A stretch of 64,000 nucleotides of DNA from Arenimonas caeni. Lineage in GTDB: Bacteria > Pseudomonadota > Gammaproteobacteria > Xanthomonadales > Xanthomonadaceae. The position numbers and the translations under genes are program-made. Shown here in pieces: positions 1-7,725 of this stretch. Location: assembly GCF_003024235.1 (NCBI RefSeq), contig NZ_KZ679086.1, positions 213,546-277,545 on the forward strand. The letters are read 5' to 3'. The number at the start of each line of letters is the position of its first letter. Position 1 is the stretch's first letter. The notes beneath the pieces are model-generated. The model saw nothing but the letters and a program-made list of their open reading frames with translations, did no database searches and was not told the origin of the DNA.

Positions 1-93
1 GAACTTCCCGGTGCCGGTGAGCAGCCGGGAACGATAGGTTTTGCCGGCGATCACGAGCGGATCGGCGGGCCGGGTTTCGGGGGCGCGGGTCAT
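1..93 (-). CDS. thiG: thiazole synthase ThiG, N-terminal 31 codons only
   Basis: The frame opens with ATG at 93 (minus strand) and runs off the left edge, so only 31 residues are visible. The segment [15 protein letters not shown] followed by GTGKF is the characteristic N-terminus of ThiG. ThiG builds the thiazole phosphate of thiamine from deoxyxylulose phosphate, dehydroglycine or iminoglycine and ThiS thiocarboxylate, in the cytoplasm. It sits 64 nt downstream of thiS on the same strand, as expected for a thiSG operon. The rest of the protein lies outside the window. Confidence 0.88.
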   Translation of the reverse strand, partial: MTRAPETRPADPLVIAGKTYRSRLLTGTGKF

Positions 94-157
94 GCGGCGA
101 TTATGGCCCGTTTCGCCGGGCGGGTTAACCCTTTCTTAAGCCCCGTTAAGCCGGTTC

Positions 158-358
158 TCACCCACCGCCGATGGCGTGGATGATCTCGACGCGGTCGCCC
201 TCGGCCAGCACGTGCTCGCCGTGGCGGCTGCGCGGCACCACTTCCTGGTTCACTTCGACGGCGACCTTGCGGCCGCCCAGGCCGAGCTGGTCGAGCAGGG
301 TGGCGACGGTGGCGCCGGCCGCCGCGGCGTGGTCATGGCCGTTGAGCACGATCTTCAT
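158..358 (-). CDS. thiS: sulfur carrier protein ThiS
   Basis: A 66-residue protein with the ubiquitin-like beta-grasp pattern. It starts MKIVLNG and ends HAIGGG, with the terminal Gly-Gly that is adenylated by ThiF and thiocarboxylated before donating sulfur to ThiG. Length and the C-terminal diglycine are exactly those of the family. It is transcribed on the minus strand, with thiG following 64 nt downstream. No other thi gene and no TPP riboswitch was recognised in the short region upstream, which is shared with the tRNA gene. Confidence 0.93.
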   Translation of the reverse strand: MKIVLNGHDHAAAAGATVATLLDQLGLGGRKVAVEVNQEVVPRSRHGEHVLAEGDRVEIIHAIGGG

Positions 359-425
359 GCCGCCATTGTAGCGCCGGGCCGCGATTGCGGCCGCGGCCGC
401 GGCGCCGGCATAATCCGGGACGAAG

Positions 426-499
426 GCGGGTGTAGTTCAATGGTAGAACTGCAGCTTCCCAAGCTGCTAACGTGGGTTCGATTCCCATCACCCGCTCCA
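426..499 (+). tRNA. tRNA-Gly (anticodon CCC)
   Basis: A 74-nt cloverleaf with acceptor stem GCGGGTG/CACCCGC, D-loop GTTCAATGGTAGAAC, anticodon stem GCAGC/GCTGC with loop TTCCCAA (anticodon CCC), T-arm GGGTTCGATTCCC and an encoded CCA end (497-499). It closely resembles E. coli glyU. The gene ends only 13 nt before the start codon of the flavoprotein at 513, so the two may share a transcript. Confidence 0.97.
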
Positions 500-512
500 A
501 CCATCCCAAGCC

Positions 513-2126
513 ATGAGCCAGAACGCCGCCGCTGACGTGGTGATTGTCGGGGGCGGCCTGGCAGGCATAGCGACGGCCCTTGAATCGCTTCGCGCCGGCC
601 TGTCGGTGGTGCTCGTCGACCGCGACGCGCCCCATCGCCTCGGCGGCCTGGCCCGCTGGGCCTTCGGCGGCATGGCCCTGGTGGGCACGCCGCTGCAGCG
701 GCGGGCCAGCATCCTCGACACCCCCGAGATCGCCCTGCGCGACTGGCTGTCCTTCGGCGAACTCGATCCCGGCGACCACTGGTCGCTGGCCTGGGCCCGG
801 CATTACGTCGAACGCAGCTGCCCGGACGTGCACGACTGGCTGCGCGCCGAAGGCCTGTCCTTCCTGCCGGCGGTGAACTGGGTCGAACGCGGCCGCCGGG
901 GCGAAGGCAATTCCGTGCCGCGTTACCACGTGCTCTGGGGCACCGGGCAGGCCCTGGTCGAGGTGCTGGCCCGGTCCATGCACGAGGCGGGGCGCGGCGG
1001 CCGCCTGCGCCTGCTGCACCGGCACCGCGTGCTGGGTCTGGAGCAGCAGGGCGGGCGCGTCACCGGCGTGCAGGCCCTGGATGAAGCCAGCGGCGAGTCG
1101 CTGCGGCTTGATGCCGGCGCGGTGGTGCTGGCCGTGGGCGGCATCAACGGCAGCCTCGACGGCTGCCGCAAGCACTGGCCACCCGGCCGGCCGATGCCGG
1201 CGCGCATGCTCAACGGCGCGCATCCTTACTCCGATGGCCTGCTGCACGAGCGGGTGGCGGGCGAGCTGGGCGGGCAGGTCGTCAACGCCGGCGAAATGTG
1301 GAACTACGCCGCCGGCATCACCCATCCGTTCCCGCATTTCCCCGGGCACGGGCTGTCCACCATTCCCTGCAAGTCGGCGCTGTGGCTCGACCACCGCGGC
1401 GAGCGCATCGGCCCCGAGCCGCTGGTCACCGGGTTCGACACGCACTGGCTGTGCCAGCGCGTCGCCGAACAGGAAAAGCCCTGGACCTGGCACCTGCTCA
1501 ACCGCCGCATCGCCCTGCGCGAGTTCGCCATTTCCGGCTCCGAACACAATCCGCGCATCCGCGACCGGCAGTTCCTGCGTTTCGTCTTCGAGACGCTCGC
1601 CGGCAACCGCCGGCTGGTGGCGCAGATGGCGAGCGAGTGCGACGACTTCCTGGTCGACGACACGCTGGCCGGGCTGGCGGCGAAGATGAACGCGCTCACC
1701 TGCACGCACGACATCGACGCCGCGCGGCTGCAGGCCACAGCCGACGCCTTCGACGCGAACTTCGCGCCGGGCCGCTCGCCGGCGGACGACGAGCAGGTGC
1801 GGCGCATCGAGCAGGCCCGGCAGTGGCGGCCGGACCGCCTGCGCACCTGCCGCCCGGCGCCGCTGCAAAAGCCGGGCGCGGGGCCCTTCATCGCCATCCG
1901 CCTGCAGCTGATCACGCGCAAGAGCCTCGGCGGCCTGCGCACCGACCTGTCGAGCCGCGTGCTCGGCGCCGACGGCCAGCCCGTGCCCGGCCTCTACTGC
2001 GTGGGCGAGGCGGCGGGCTTTGGCGGCGGCGGCTCGAACGGCAGGCGCTCGCTCGAGGGCACCTTCCTGCCGGGCTGCATCCTGACCGCGCGTGCGGCCG
2101 CCCGCGCGCTGGCCGACGGGGGCTGA
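513..2126 (+). CDS. FAD-dependent oxidoreductase (fumarate reductase / ketosteroid dehydrogenase-like flavoprotein)
   Basis: A 537-aa soluble flavoprotein. The N-terminus DVVIVGGGLAG (about residues 8-18) is a Rossmann FAD-binding motif. The C-terminal segment around residues 500-530 (GFGGGGSNG, then RRSLEGTFLPG) is typical of the KstD/fumarate-reductase-like FAD dehydrogenase group. The substrate cannot be read from sequence. The start ATG at 513 places the Rossmann motif normally, but there is no convincing Shine-Dalgarno site and the tRNA 3' end is 13 nt away. It is followed after 3 nt by an FMN hydroxyacid oxidase and then by a ThDP enzyme, which suggests a shared oxidative pathway for an organic acid. 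Confidence 0.8.
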   Translation: MSQNAAADVVIVGGGLAGIATALESLRAGLSVVLVDRDAPHRLGGLARWAFGGMALVGTPLQRRASILDTPEIALRDWLSFGELDPGDHWSLAWARHYVERSCPDVHDWLRAEGLSFLPAVNWVERGRRGEGNSVPRYHVLWGTGQALVEVLARSMHEAGRGGRLRLLHRHRVLGLEQQGGRVTGVQALDEASGESLRLDAGAVVLAVGGINGSLDGCRKHWPPGRPMPARMLNGAHPYSDGLLHERVAGELGGQVVNAGEMWNYAAGITHPFPHFPGHGLSTIPCKSALWLDHRGERIGPEPLVTGFDTHWLCQRVAEQEKPWTWHLLNRRIALREFAISGSEHNPRIRDRQFLRFVFETLAGNRRLVAQMASECDDFLVDDTLAGLAAKMNALTCTHDIDAARLQATADAFDANFAPGRSPADDEQVRRIEQARQWRPDRLRTCRPAPLQKPGAGPFIAIRLQLITRKSLGGLRTDLSSRVLGADGQPVPGLYCVGEAAGFGGGGSNGRRSLEGTFLPGCILTARAAARALADGG

Positions 2127-2129
2127 GCG

Positions 2130-3275
2130 ATGGCTTATCCGGTCACTGCCGGCGACCACCACGCGATGGCGCGCCGGCGCCTGCCGCGCTTCCTGGCCGA
2201 CTACCTCGACGGCGGCGCCGGGGCCGAGCAGACGCTGGCGGCCAACGGCGCCGCCTGGGCCGGCTTCGCCATCCGCCAGCGCGTGCTGTTGGACGTGCAG
2301 GCGGTGGACACCGCCACCAGCCTGCTGGGCGAAAGCTGCCGGATGCCGCTGGCGCTGGCGCCGGTCGGCCTGGCCGGCATGCTGGCGCGTCGCGGCGAGG
2401 CCCAGGCGGCACGGGCCGCCCGGGCGGCCGGCGTGCCTTTCACGCTCTCGACGGTGGGCATCTGCGGGCTGGGCGAAGTGGCCGCGGCCGCCGGCGTCGC
2501 GCCCTGGTTCCAGCTGTACATGCTGCGCGACCGCGGCGTGGTGGCGGCGCTGCTCGAGGACGCCTGGGCCGCGGGCAGCCGCAGCCTGGTGTTCACGGTC
2601 GACCTGCCCATGCCCGGCCCGCGCCATCGCGACGTGCGCAACGGCCTGGGCCTGCCCGGCGCCGGCCCCAAGCTGCTGCGCCTGCGCCAGCTGCTGGCGC
2701 GGCCGGGCTGGATCGCGCGCGTGGGCCTGGGCGGCAAGCCGCACGGCTTCGGCAGCCTGGGCGCGCACGTCCCGGGTGCGCGCAACCTCGACGCCTTCAA
2801 GGCCTGGGTCGACGCCCAGTTCGATCCTTCCGTCACCTGGGCCGACATCGACTGGCTGCGCGCGCGCTGGCGCGGCAAGCTCGTCATCAAGGGCCTGCTC
2901 GACCCGGCCGACGCCGAGGCCGCGGTGGCCGCCGGCGCCGACGGCATCGTGGTGTCCAACCACGGCGGCCGCCAGCTCGACGGCGCCGCCGCCACCGCCA
3001 CGCGGCTGCCTGCGCTCGCCGCCGCGGTGGCCGGGCGTGCCGAAGTACTGGTCGATGGTGGCCTGCGCTCGGGCGTGGACGTCTTCCGTGCGCTGGCGCT
3101 GGGCGCCCGCGGCGTGCTCGCGGGCCGGCCCTGGGCCTGGGCGCTGGCCTCCGGCGGCGAGGCGGCGGTGCAGGCGCTGCTCGGGACCTGGCAGCGCGAA
3201 CTGGCCGTCACCATGGCGCTGGCCGGCGTCACCCGGGTCGCCGACATCGGCCCGCAACACATCGACCGCGGCTGA
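2130..3275 (+). CDS. FMN-dependent alpha-hydroxy-acid oxidase/dehydrogenase (LldD/mandelate dehydrogenase family)
   Basis: A 381-aa TIM-barrel enzyme of the L-lactate dehydrogenase/glycolate oxidase/mandelate dehydrogenase family, which oxidises 2-hydroxy acids to 2-oxo acids with FMN. Visible signatures are the N-terminal DYLDGGA segment, and SNHGGRQLD with the catalytic His at about residue 278, followed by VDGGLRSG and GRPWAW near the phosphate site. The start is ATG 3 nt after the previous stop, so translation is probably coupled. The next gene is a ThDP enzyme that could act on the 2-oxo acid made here, an arrangement resembling mandelate dehydrogenase plus benzoylformate decarboxylase. 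The natural substrate is unknown. Confidence 0.87.
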   Translation: MAYPVTAGDHHAMARRRLPRFLADYLDGGAGAEQTLAANGAAWAGFAIRQRVLLDVQAVDTATSLLGESCRMPLALAPVGLAGMLARRGEAQAARAARAAGVPFTLSTVGICGLGEVAAAAGVAPWFQLYMLRDRGVVAALLEDAWAAGSRSLVFTVDLPMPGPRHRDVRNGLGLPGAGPKLLRLRQLLARPGWIARVGLGGKPHGFGSLGAHVPGARNLDAFKAWVDAQFDPSVTWADIDWLRARWRGKLVIKGLLDPADAEAAVAAGADGIVVSNHGGRQLDGAAATATRLPALAAAVAGRAEVLVDGGLRSGVDVFRALALGARGVLAGRPWAWALASGGEAAVQALLGTWQRELAVTMALAGVTRVADIGPQHIDRG

Positions 3276-3303
3276 CCGCCGCCACCACCACGGAGCCCCC
3301 GAG

Positions 3304-4962
3304 ATGGCCAATGGCGCACAAGCCCTGATGAAGACCCTCGCCGATGCCGGCGTCGAAGTCTGTTTCAGCAACCCGGGCACCAGCGAGATGCATTTCGTCG
3401 CCGCGCTCGACAGCGAGCCGCGCATGCGCGCCGTGCTCGCCCTGTTCGAAGGCGTGGCCACCGGCGCGGCCGACGGCTATGCCCGCATGGCCGGCAAGCC
3501 CGCCGCCACCCTGCTGCACCTGGGCTGCGGCCTGGGCAATGGCCTGGCCAACCTGCACAACGCCCGCAAGGGGCGGGTGCCGGTGCTCAACATCGTCGGC
3601 GACCACGCCACCTACCACATGCCGCTCGACGCCCAGCTGCAGTCGGACATCGAAACCGTGGCGCGCAATGTCTCGCCGGGCTTCGTGCGCACCTCGATGC
3701 GCACCGAAGACCTGAGCCGCGACGCGGTGGATGCGCTGGTGGCCGCGCGCGGGCTGCCCGGCCAGGTCGCCACGCTGATCCTGCCGGCCGACGTGTCCTG
3801 GGGCGAGGGCGCCACGCCCTGCGCGCCGCCGCCGCCCGCCACGCCGACGGCGGCCGATGCCGCCGTGGTGGAGGACGTGGCGGGCGTGCTGCGCTCGGGC
3901 GCGAAGGTGGCGCTGCTGCTGGGCGGCCACGCGCTGCGCGAAGCCGGCCTGGAGGCCGCCGGCCGCATCGCGGCCAGGACCGGCGCGAAGCTGCTGGCCG
4001 AAGTCTTCCCGACCCGGCTCGAGCGCGGCGCCGGGCTGCCGCCGGTCGAGCGCGTGGCCTACCTGGCCGAACTGGCGGGCGTGCAGCTCGGGCAGTTCGA
4101 GCATCTGGTGCTGGTGGACGCGAAGACGCCGGTGTCCTTCTTCGCCTACCCCGGCAAGGCCAGCGAACTCGTGCCGCCGGGCTGCCGCGTGCATACGCTC
4201 TCGCGCCACGACCAGGACGCGGTGGCCAGCCTCGGGGCCCTGGTGGCCGCGCTGGGCGCGGGCGATGCCGAACCCGTCCGCCAGCCCGCGTCGCGGCCGC
4301 CGCGCCCGCGCGGCAAGCTCACTGCCGCCAAGGTCTGCAAGGCGGTGGGGCACCTGCTGCCGGACCGGGCCATCGTCGTCGACGAGGCGATCACCTCGGG
4401 CCTGATGCTCGGGATGATGACCGCGGGCGCGCCGCGCCACGACCTGATCACCCTCACCGGCGGCGCGATCGGCCAGGGCCTGCCCAGCGCCGTCGGCGCG
4501 GCGATCGCCTGCCCGGACCGCAAGGTGGTGGCGCTGATCGGCGACGGCACCGCCATGTACACCATCCAGGCCCTGTGGACGATGGCGCGCGAGAACCTGG
4601 ACGTGACCGCCATCGTCTTCAACAACGCCTCGTATTCGGTGCTCAACGTCGAGCTCGAGCGCGTGGGTGCCGAGCGCATCGGGCCCAAGGCGCGTTCGCA
4701 GCTCGACATCGGCGGGCCGGGCCTGGATTTCGCCCGGCTGGCCCAGGGGATGGGCGTGCACGCCGTGCGCACCGATACCGCCGAGGCCTTCTGCCACGCC
4801 TTCGAGTACGCGCTCGACGCGCCCGGGCCGCACCTGATCGATGCCGTGGTGCCGGAGTCGCTGGGCGGCGCCAAGCGCCGCATCCTGCCCTGGCTGCTGC
4901 GCAGCCTCCCCAGCCTGCCGCCCGGCCTGGCGCTGGCGCTCAAGCGCAAACTGGCGCCGTGA
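3304..4962 (+). CDS. thiamine-diphosphate-dependent enzyme, acetolactate synthase / benzoylformate decarboxylase-like
   Basis: A 552-aa protein with the full ThDP-enzyme layout. The N-terminal PYR domain has the cofactor-activating Glu at about residue 49 (LFEGVATG), a central domain follows, and the C-terminal PP domain carries GDG at 413-415 and NN at 440-441, the canonical GDG-x(~25)-NN metal and diphosphate motif. The family includes acetolactate synthase, benzoylformate decarboxylase and related 2-oxo acid lyases. No small regulatory subunit (ilvH-like) is adjacent, which argues against a biosynthetic acetolactate synthase. The position directly after a 2-hydroxyacid oxidase suggests decarboxylation or carboligation of its product. 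A basic tail of about 25 residues follows the PP domain. Confidence 0.85.
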   Translation: MANGAQALMKTLADAGVEVCFSNPGTSEMHFVAALDSEPRMRAVLALFEGVATGAADGYARMAGKPAATLLHLGCGLGNGLANLHNARKGRVPVLNIVGDHATYHMPLDAQLQSDIETVARNVSPGFVRTSMRTEDLSRDAVDALVAARGLPGQVATLILPADVSWGEGATPCAPPPPATPTAADAAVVEDVAGVLRSGAKVALLLGGHALREAGLEAAGRIAARTGAKLLAEVFPTRLERGAGLPPVERVAYLAELAGVQLGQFEHLVLVDAKTPVSFFAYPGKASELVPPGCRVHTLSRHDQDAVASLGALVAALGAGDAEPVRQPASRPPRPRGKLTAAKVCKAVGHLLPDRAIVVDEAITSGLMLGMMTAGAPRHDLITLTGGAIGQGLPSAVGAAIACPDRKVVALIGDGTAMYTIQALWTMARENLDVTAIVFNNASYSVLNVELERVGAERIGPKARSQLDIGGPGLDFARLAQGMGVHAVRTDTAEAFCHAFEYALDAPGPHLIDAVVPESLGGAKRRILPWLLRSLPSLPPGLALALKRKLAP

Positions 4963-5396
4963 TCACCCTGGGCTGGCGCGAATGGCTGGAGCTGCCGGAA
5001 CTCGGCATCACGGCCGTGCGCGCGAAGGTGGACACCGGTGCGCGCAGTTCCTCGCTGCACGTCGAGTCGCAGCAGACCTTCGAGCGCGACGGCGCGGAGT
5101 GGGTTCGCTTCGAACTCGACACCGGCCGCTACCGCGCCCCGCTGGCCTTCGCCGAGGCGCCGGTGCTCGAGCGCCGGAAGGTCACCGACTCCGGCGGCCA
5201 CAGCACCGAGCGCATCTTCATCCGCACGCGCATGCGCCTGGCCGGCCGGGACTGGCCGGCCGAGGTGAACCTGGCGCCGCGCCGCAACATGCTCTTCCCG
5301 ATGCTGCTGGGGCGCACCGCGCTGGCCGGACGCTTCGTGGTCGACCCTTCCGCCTCCTTCCTTCTGGGCGAACCGCCCCCGGACACCGACGCTTGA
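4959..5396 (+). CDS. rimB: RimB-type retropepsin-like protease (PF05618 family)
   Basis: A 145-aa protein starting with GTG at 4959 that overlaps the preceding stop by 4 nt. The residues [11 protein letters not shown] carry the D-T-G-A signature of a retropepsin-like active site, and the later MLLGRTAL segment matches the second conserved block of the family long called ATP-dependent zinc protease. RimB works with RimK, which adds glutamates to ribosomal protein S6; RimB is reported to remove them. The immediately following rimK gene, with a 4-nt overlap, strongly supports this role. The GTG start was chosen because [12 protein letters not shown] is the usual N-terminus and no upstream start lies between the genes. 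Confidence 0.85.
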   Translation: MITLGWREWLELPELGITAVRAKVDTGARSSSLHVESQQTFERDGAEWVRFELDTGRYRAPLAFAEAPVLERRKVTDSGGHSTERIFIRTRMRLAGRDWPAEVNLAPRRNMLFPMLLGRTALAGRFVVDPSASFLLGEPPPDTDA

Positions 5397-6316
5397 AACT
5401 CGCCATCCTCTCCCGCAATGCCAAGCTCTACTCGACCCAGCGCCTGGTCGAAGCCGCCCGCGAGCGCGGCCACACCGTGCGCGTGCTCGACCCGCTGCGC
5501 TGCTACATGGCCATCGAACCCGGCCGCTTCCAGATGCACTACAAGGGCAAGGCCCTGACCGACGTGGACGCGGTGATCCCGCGCATCGGCGCCTCGATCA
5601 GCTTCTACGGCACCGCCGTGCTGCGCCAGTTCGAGATGATGGGGTCGTTCAGCCCCAACACGTCCGACGCCATCCTGCGCTCGCGCGATAAGTTGCGCTG
5701 CCACCAGATGCTGGCCGGCGAGGGCCTGGGCCTGCCGCTGACGGTGTTCGGCGACAACCCCGACGACACCTCCGACCTGCTGGGCATGCTCGGCAAGCCG
5801 CCGCACGTGATCAAGCTCAACGAGGGCACGCAGGGCACCGGCGTGATCCTGGCCGAAACCGCCAGCGCTTCGCGCAGCGTCATCGAGGCCTTCCGCGGTC
5901 TTTACGCCAACTTCCTGGTCCAGGAGTTCATTTCCGAGGCCAAGGGCGCCGACCTGCGCTGCTTCGTGGTCGGCGACCAGGTGGTGGCGGCCATGCGCCG
6001 CCAGGCGGGGGAGGGCGAGTTCCGCTCCAACCTGCACCGGGGCGGCACCGCCAGCCCGGTCGAGCTGAGCCCGGCCGAAACCGACACCGCCCTGCGCGCG
6101 GCCCGGGTCATGGGGCTGGGCGTTGCAGGCGTGGACCTTCTGAGGTCGAAATCCGGCCCATTGGTGTTGGAAGTGAACTCTTCCCCGGGCCTGGAAGGCA
6201 TCGAAGCCGCCTCCGGCGTGGACGTGGCGGGGACGATCATCGATTTCACCGCCGCCGGGGTCCGCCGGCCGCCCAAGCCCCCCCGTCGCCGCCGGTCGGG
6301 ATTAACCAAAGCCTGA
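5393..6316 (+). CDS. rimK: ribosomal protein S6--L-glutamate ligase RimK (ATP-grasp)
   Basis: A 307-aa ATP-grasp ligase that adds glutamate residues to the C-terminus of ribosomal protein S6. The N-terminus [15 protein letters not shown], the ATP-grasp core [13 protein letters not shown] and the metal-binding segment [12 protein letters not shown] are diagnostic. The start is read as TTG at 5393, overlapping the rimB stop (TTGA), because it gives the standard RimK length (E. coli about 300 aa) and N-terminus. The protein ends in a short basic proline-rich tail ([11 protein letters not shown]). It is last in the 513-6316 operon. Confidence 0.92.
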   Translation: MKLAILSRNAKLYSTQRLVEAARERGHTVRVLDPLRCYMAIEPGRFQMHYKGKALTDVDAVIPRIGASISFYGTAVLRQFEMMGSFSPNTSDAILRSRDKLRCHQMLAGEGLGLPLTVFGDNPDDTSDLLGMLGKPPHVIKLNEGTQGTGVILAETASASRSVIEAFRGLYANFLVQEFISEAKGADLRCFVVGDQVVAAMRRQAGEGEFRSNLHRGGTASPVELSPAETDTALRAARVMGLGVAGVDLLRSKSGPLVLEVNSSPGLEGIEAASGVDVAGTIIDFTAAGVRRPPKPPRRRRSGLTKA

Positions 6317-6348
6317 AGCGGATTTAACGAAGACTTAATACCTCCGCG

Positions 6349-6465
6349 CCTAGGCTTGCTCGGCCGGTAAGCCAGCGGTCCTCCTCGTCAGGCGGCACAG
6401 ATGGATTACGGCAATCGGGGCAGTAAGCAACCTTTCGGCCCGGGCTCGTCCCGGGCCTTTCTTTG
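6349..6465 (+). ncRNA. candidate small RNA ending at a strong intrinsic terminator
   Basis: This segment lies between rimK and the next gene, contains no plausible start with a ribosome site, and ends in a textbook terminator. A short hairpin pairs 6353-6359 with 6367-6373. A weak promoter is possible, with -35 CTGAAG at 6313 and -10 TAATAC at 6336 separated by 17 nt. I did not recognise an RNA family. It could equally be the 3' UTR of the rimK operon rather than an independent transcript. Confidence 0.35.
6437..6465 (+). terminator. rho-independent terminator after rimK / candidate sRNA
   Basis: GGCCCGGG at 6437-6444 pairs perfectly with CCCGGGCC at 6450-6457 around a CTCGT loop, followed by TTTCTTTG. 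Confidence 0.85.
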
Positions 6466-6571
6466 TCCGTCGCCGCCCCCTGCCGGAAGGCCTGTTTACA
6501 CATCCACGCCGGGCGGTAAGAATCGAACGATCTGCCCTGCATGCATTCCGAACCGCGAGGAGCGGTCATCG

Positions 6572-7039
6572 ATGAAGAATTCCCTGCTCGCCTGCCTGCT
6601 TGCCATCGCGCCGATGCTCGCCTGCGCCAACGAAGGCAAGGAGGTACAGGTCGCCGAGGGCCGCTTCGCCGCCCAGGTGCGTGCCGTCGAGAAGAGCCTG
6701 TCCGACGGACAGACCTATGCCGAGCTTCCCCGCGCGGATCGCAACGAAGTCCGGGCCATCCTTGCCCGCATGGCCGAGCGGCTCGAGGGCGTCGACGATG
6801 TCGGGCAGCTGTCCGAGGCGGACCGGCTGGCCGTGTTCAACGACCAGGAGCGCGTGAACGCCATCCTCGAGAAGGGCTATGCCGACAGCCGGCTGGTCTG
6901 CGAGCGGCGCGGCCGCACCGGTACCCACATGCGCGAGTCCAAGTGCCAGACGGTGGCCGAGCGTCGCCGCCGCGCCGAGGTTGACCAGGAAAACATGCGC
7001 CAGTTGCAGCGCGCGCCCATGCCGCAGGAAGGCCTCTGA
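6572..7039 (+). CDS. small secreted protein of unknown function upstream of a two-component system
   Basis: A 155-aa protein with an N-terminal signal peptide (MKNSLLACLLAIAPMLACA, cleavage probably after ACA). The mature part is rich in charged helices. A C-terminal block contains CERRGRTGT, HMRESKC and TVAERRR, with two cysteines that could form a disulfide in the periplasm. I do not recognise the family. The start at 6572 was chosen because it has GAGGAG upstream and gives a clean signal peptide; the frame is open further upstream without support. The response regulator starts 2 nt after its stop, so the protein may be a co-expressed periplasmic partner of the sensor kinase. Confidence 0.75.
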   Translation: MKNSLLACLLAIAPMLACANEGKEVQVAEGRFAAQVRAVEKSLSDGQTYAELPRADRNEVRAILARMAERLEGVDDVGQLSEADRLAVFNDQERVNAILEKGYADSRLVCERRGRTGTHMRESKCQTVAERRRRAEVDQENMRQLQRAPMPQEGL

Positions 7040-7041
7040 CC

Positions 7042-7722
7042 GTGCGGATCCTGGTCGTCGAAGACAATCGCGACATCGCCGCCAACCTCGGCGACTACCT
7101 CGAGGACCGCGGCCATACCGTGGACTATGCCGCCGACGGCGTCACCGGCCTGCACCTGGCCGTGGTCAACGACTTCGACGCCATCGTGCTCGACCTCAAC
7201 CTGCCGGGCATGGACGGCCTGGAGGTCTGCCGCAAGCTGCGCCAGGAAGGCCGCAAGCAGACGCCGGTGCTGATGCTCACCGCCCGCGATTCGCTCGACA
7301 ACAAGCTCGAGGGTTTCGACTCGGGCGCCGACGACTACCTGGTGAAGCCCTTCGCGCTGCAGGAAGTCGAGGCCCGCCTGGCCGTGCTGGCCCGCCGAGG
7401 CAAGGCGGCCCAGCCGCGCGTGCTGGTCGTGGCCGACCTCGAATACAACCTCGACACGCTCGAGGTGCGCCGCGCCGGCAAGCTGCTGCAGCTCAACCCC
7501 ACCGCGCTCAAGATCCTGCAGGCGCTGATGGAGGCGGCCCCCTCGGTGGTCACCCGCCAGGAGCTCGAGACCCGGGTCTGGGGCGAAGAGCTGCCGGACT
7601 CCGATTCCCTGCGCGTGCATATCCACGGCCTGCGGGCGGCGGTGGACAAGCCCTTCGACAAGGCGCTCATCCAGACCCGCCACGGCATCGGTTACCGCAT
7701 CGCCGATCCCGACGCGGGCTGA
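7042..7722 (+). CDS. OmpR/PhoB-family response regulator
   Basis: A 226-aa regulator. The receiver domain (1-120) has acidic residues in VVEDNRD, the phosphoacceptor Asp at 51 (AIVLDLNLPGMDG), a conserved Thr in MLTARD and Lys in LVKPFA. The C-terminal winged-helix DNA-binding domain (about 128-222) includes ELETRVWGEELPDS and HGLRAAVDK, then TRHGIGYRI. It starts with GTG at 7042. The cognate histidine kinase begins 3 nt after its stop. Target genes are not visible, and no PhoP-specific feature was recognised. Confidence 0.93.
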   Translation: MRILVVEDNRDIAANLGDYLEDRGHTVDYAADGVTGLHLAVVNDFDAIVLDLNLPGMDGLEVCRKLRQEGRKQTPVLMLTARDSLDNKLEGFDSGADDYLVKPFALQEVEARLAVLARRGKAAQPRVLVVADLEYNLDTLEVRRAGKLLQLNPTALKILQALMEAAPSVVTRQELETRVWGEELPDSDSLRVHIHGLRAAVDKPFDKALIQTRHGIGYRIADPDAG

Positions 7723-7725
7723 GCC

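Noticed and set aside
333..3461. A 1042-codon open frame on the minus strand opposite the 513-3275 genes
   Set aside because: It is antisense to three recognisable enzymes, has repeat-free Arg/Ala/Gly composition and no family motifs; a GC-rich shadow.
3304..4962. Biosynthetic acetolactate synthase (ilvB/ilvI)
   Set aside because: No regulatory subunit gene or other ilv genes adjoin it; the hydroxyacid oxidase context favours another ThDP reaction.
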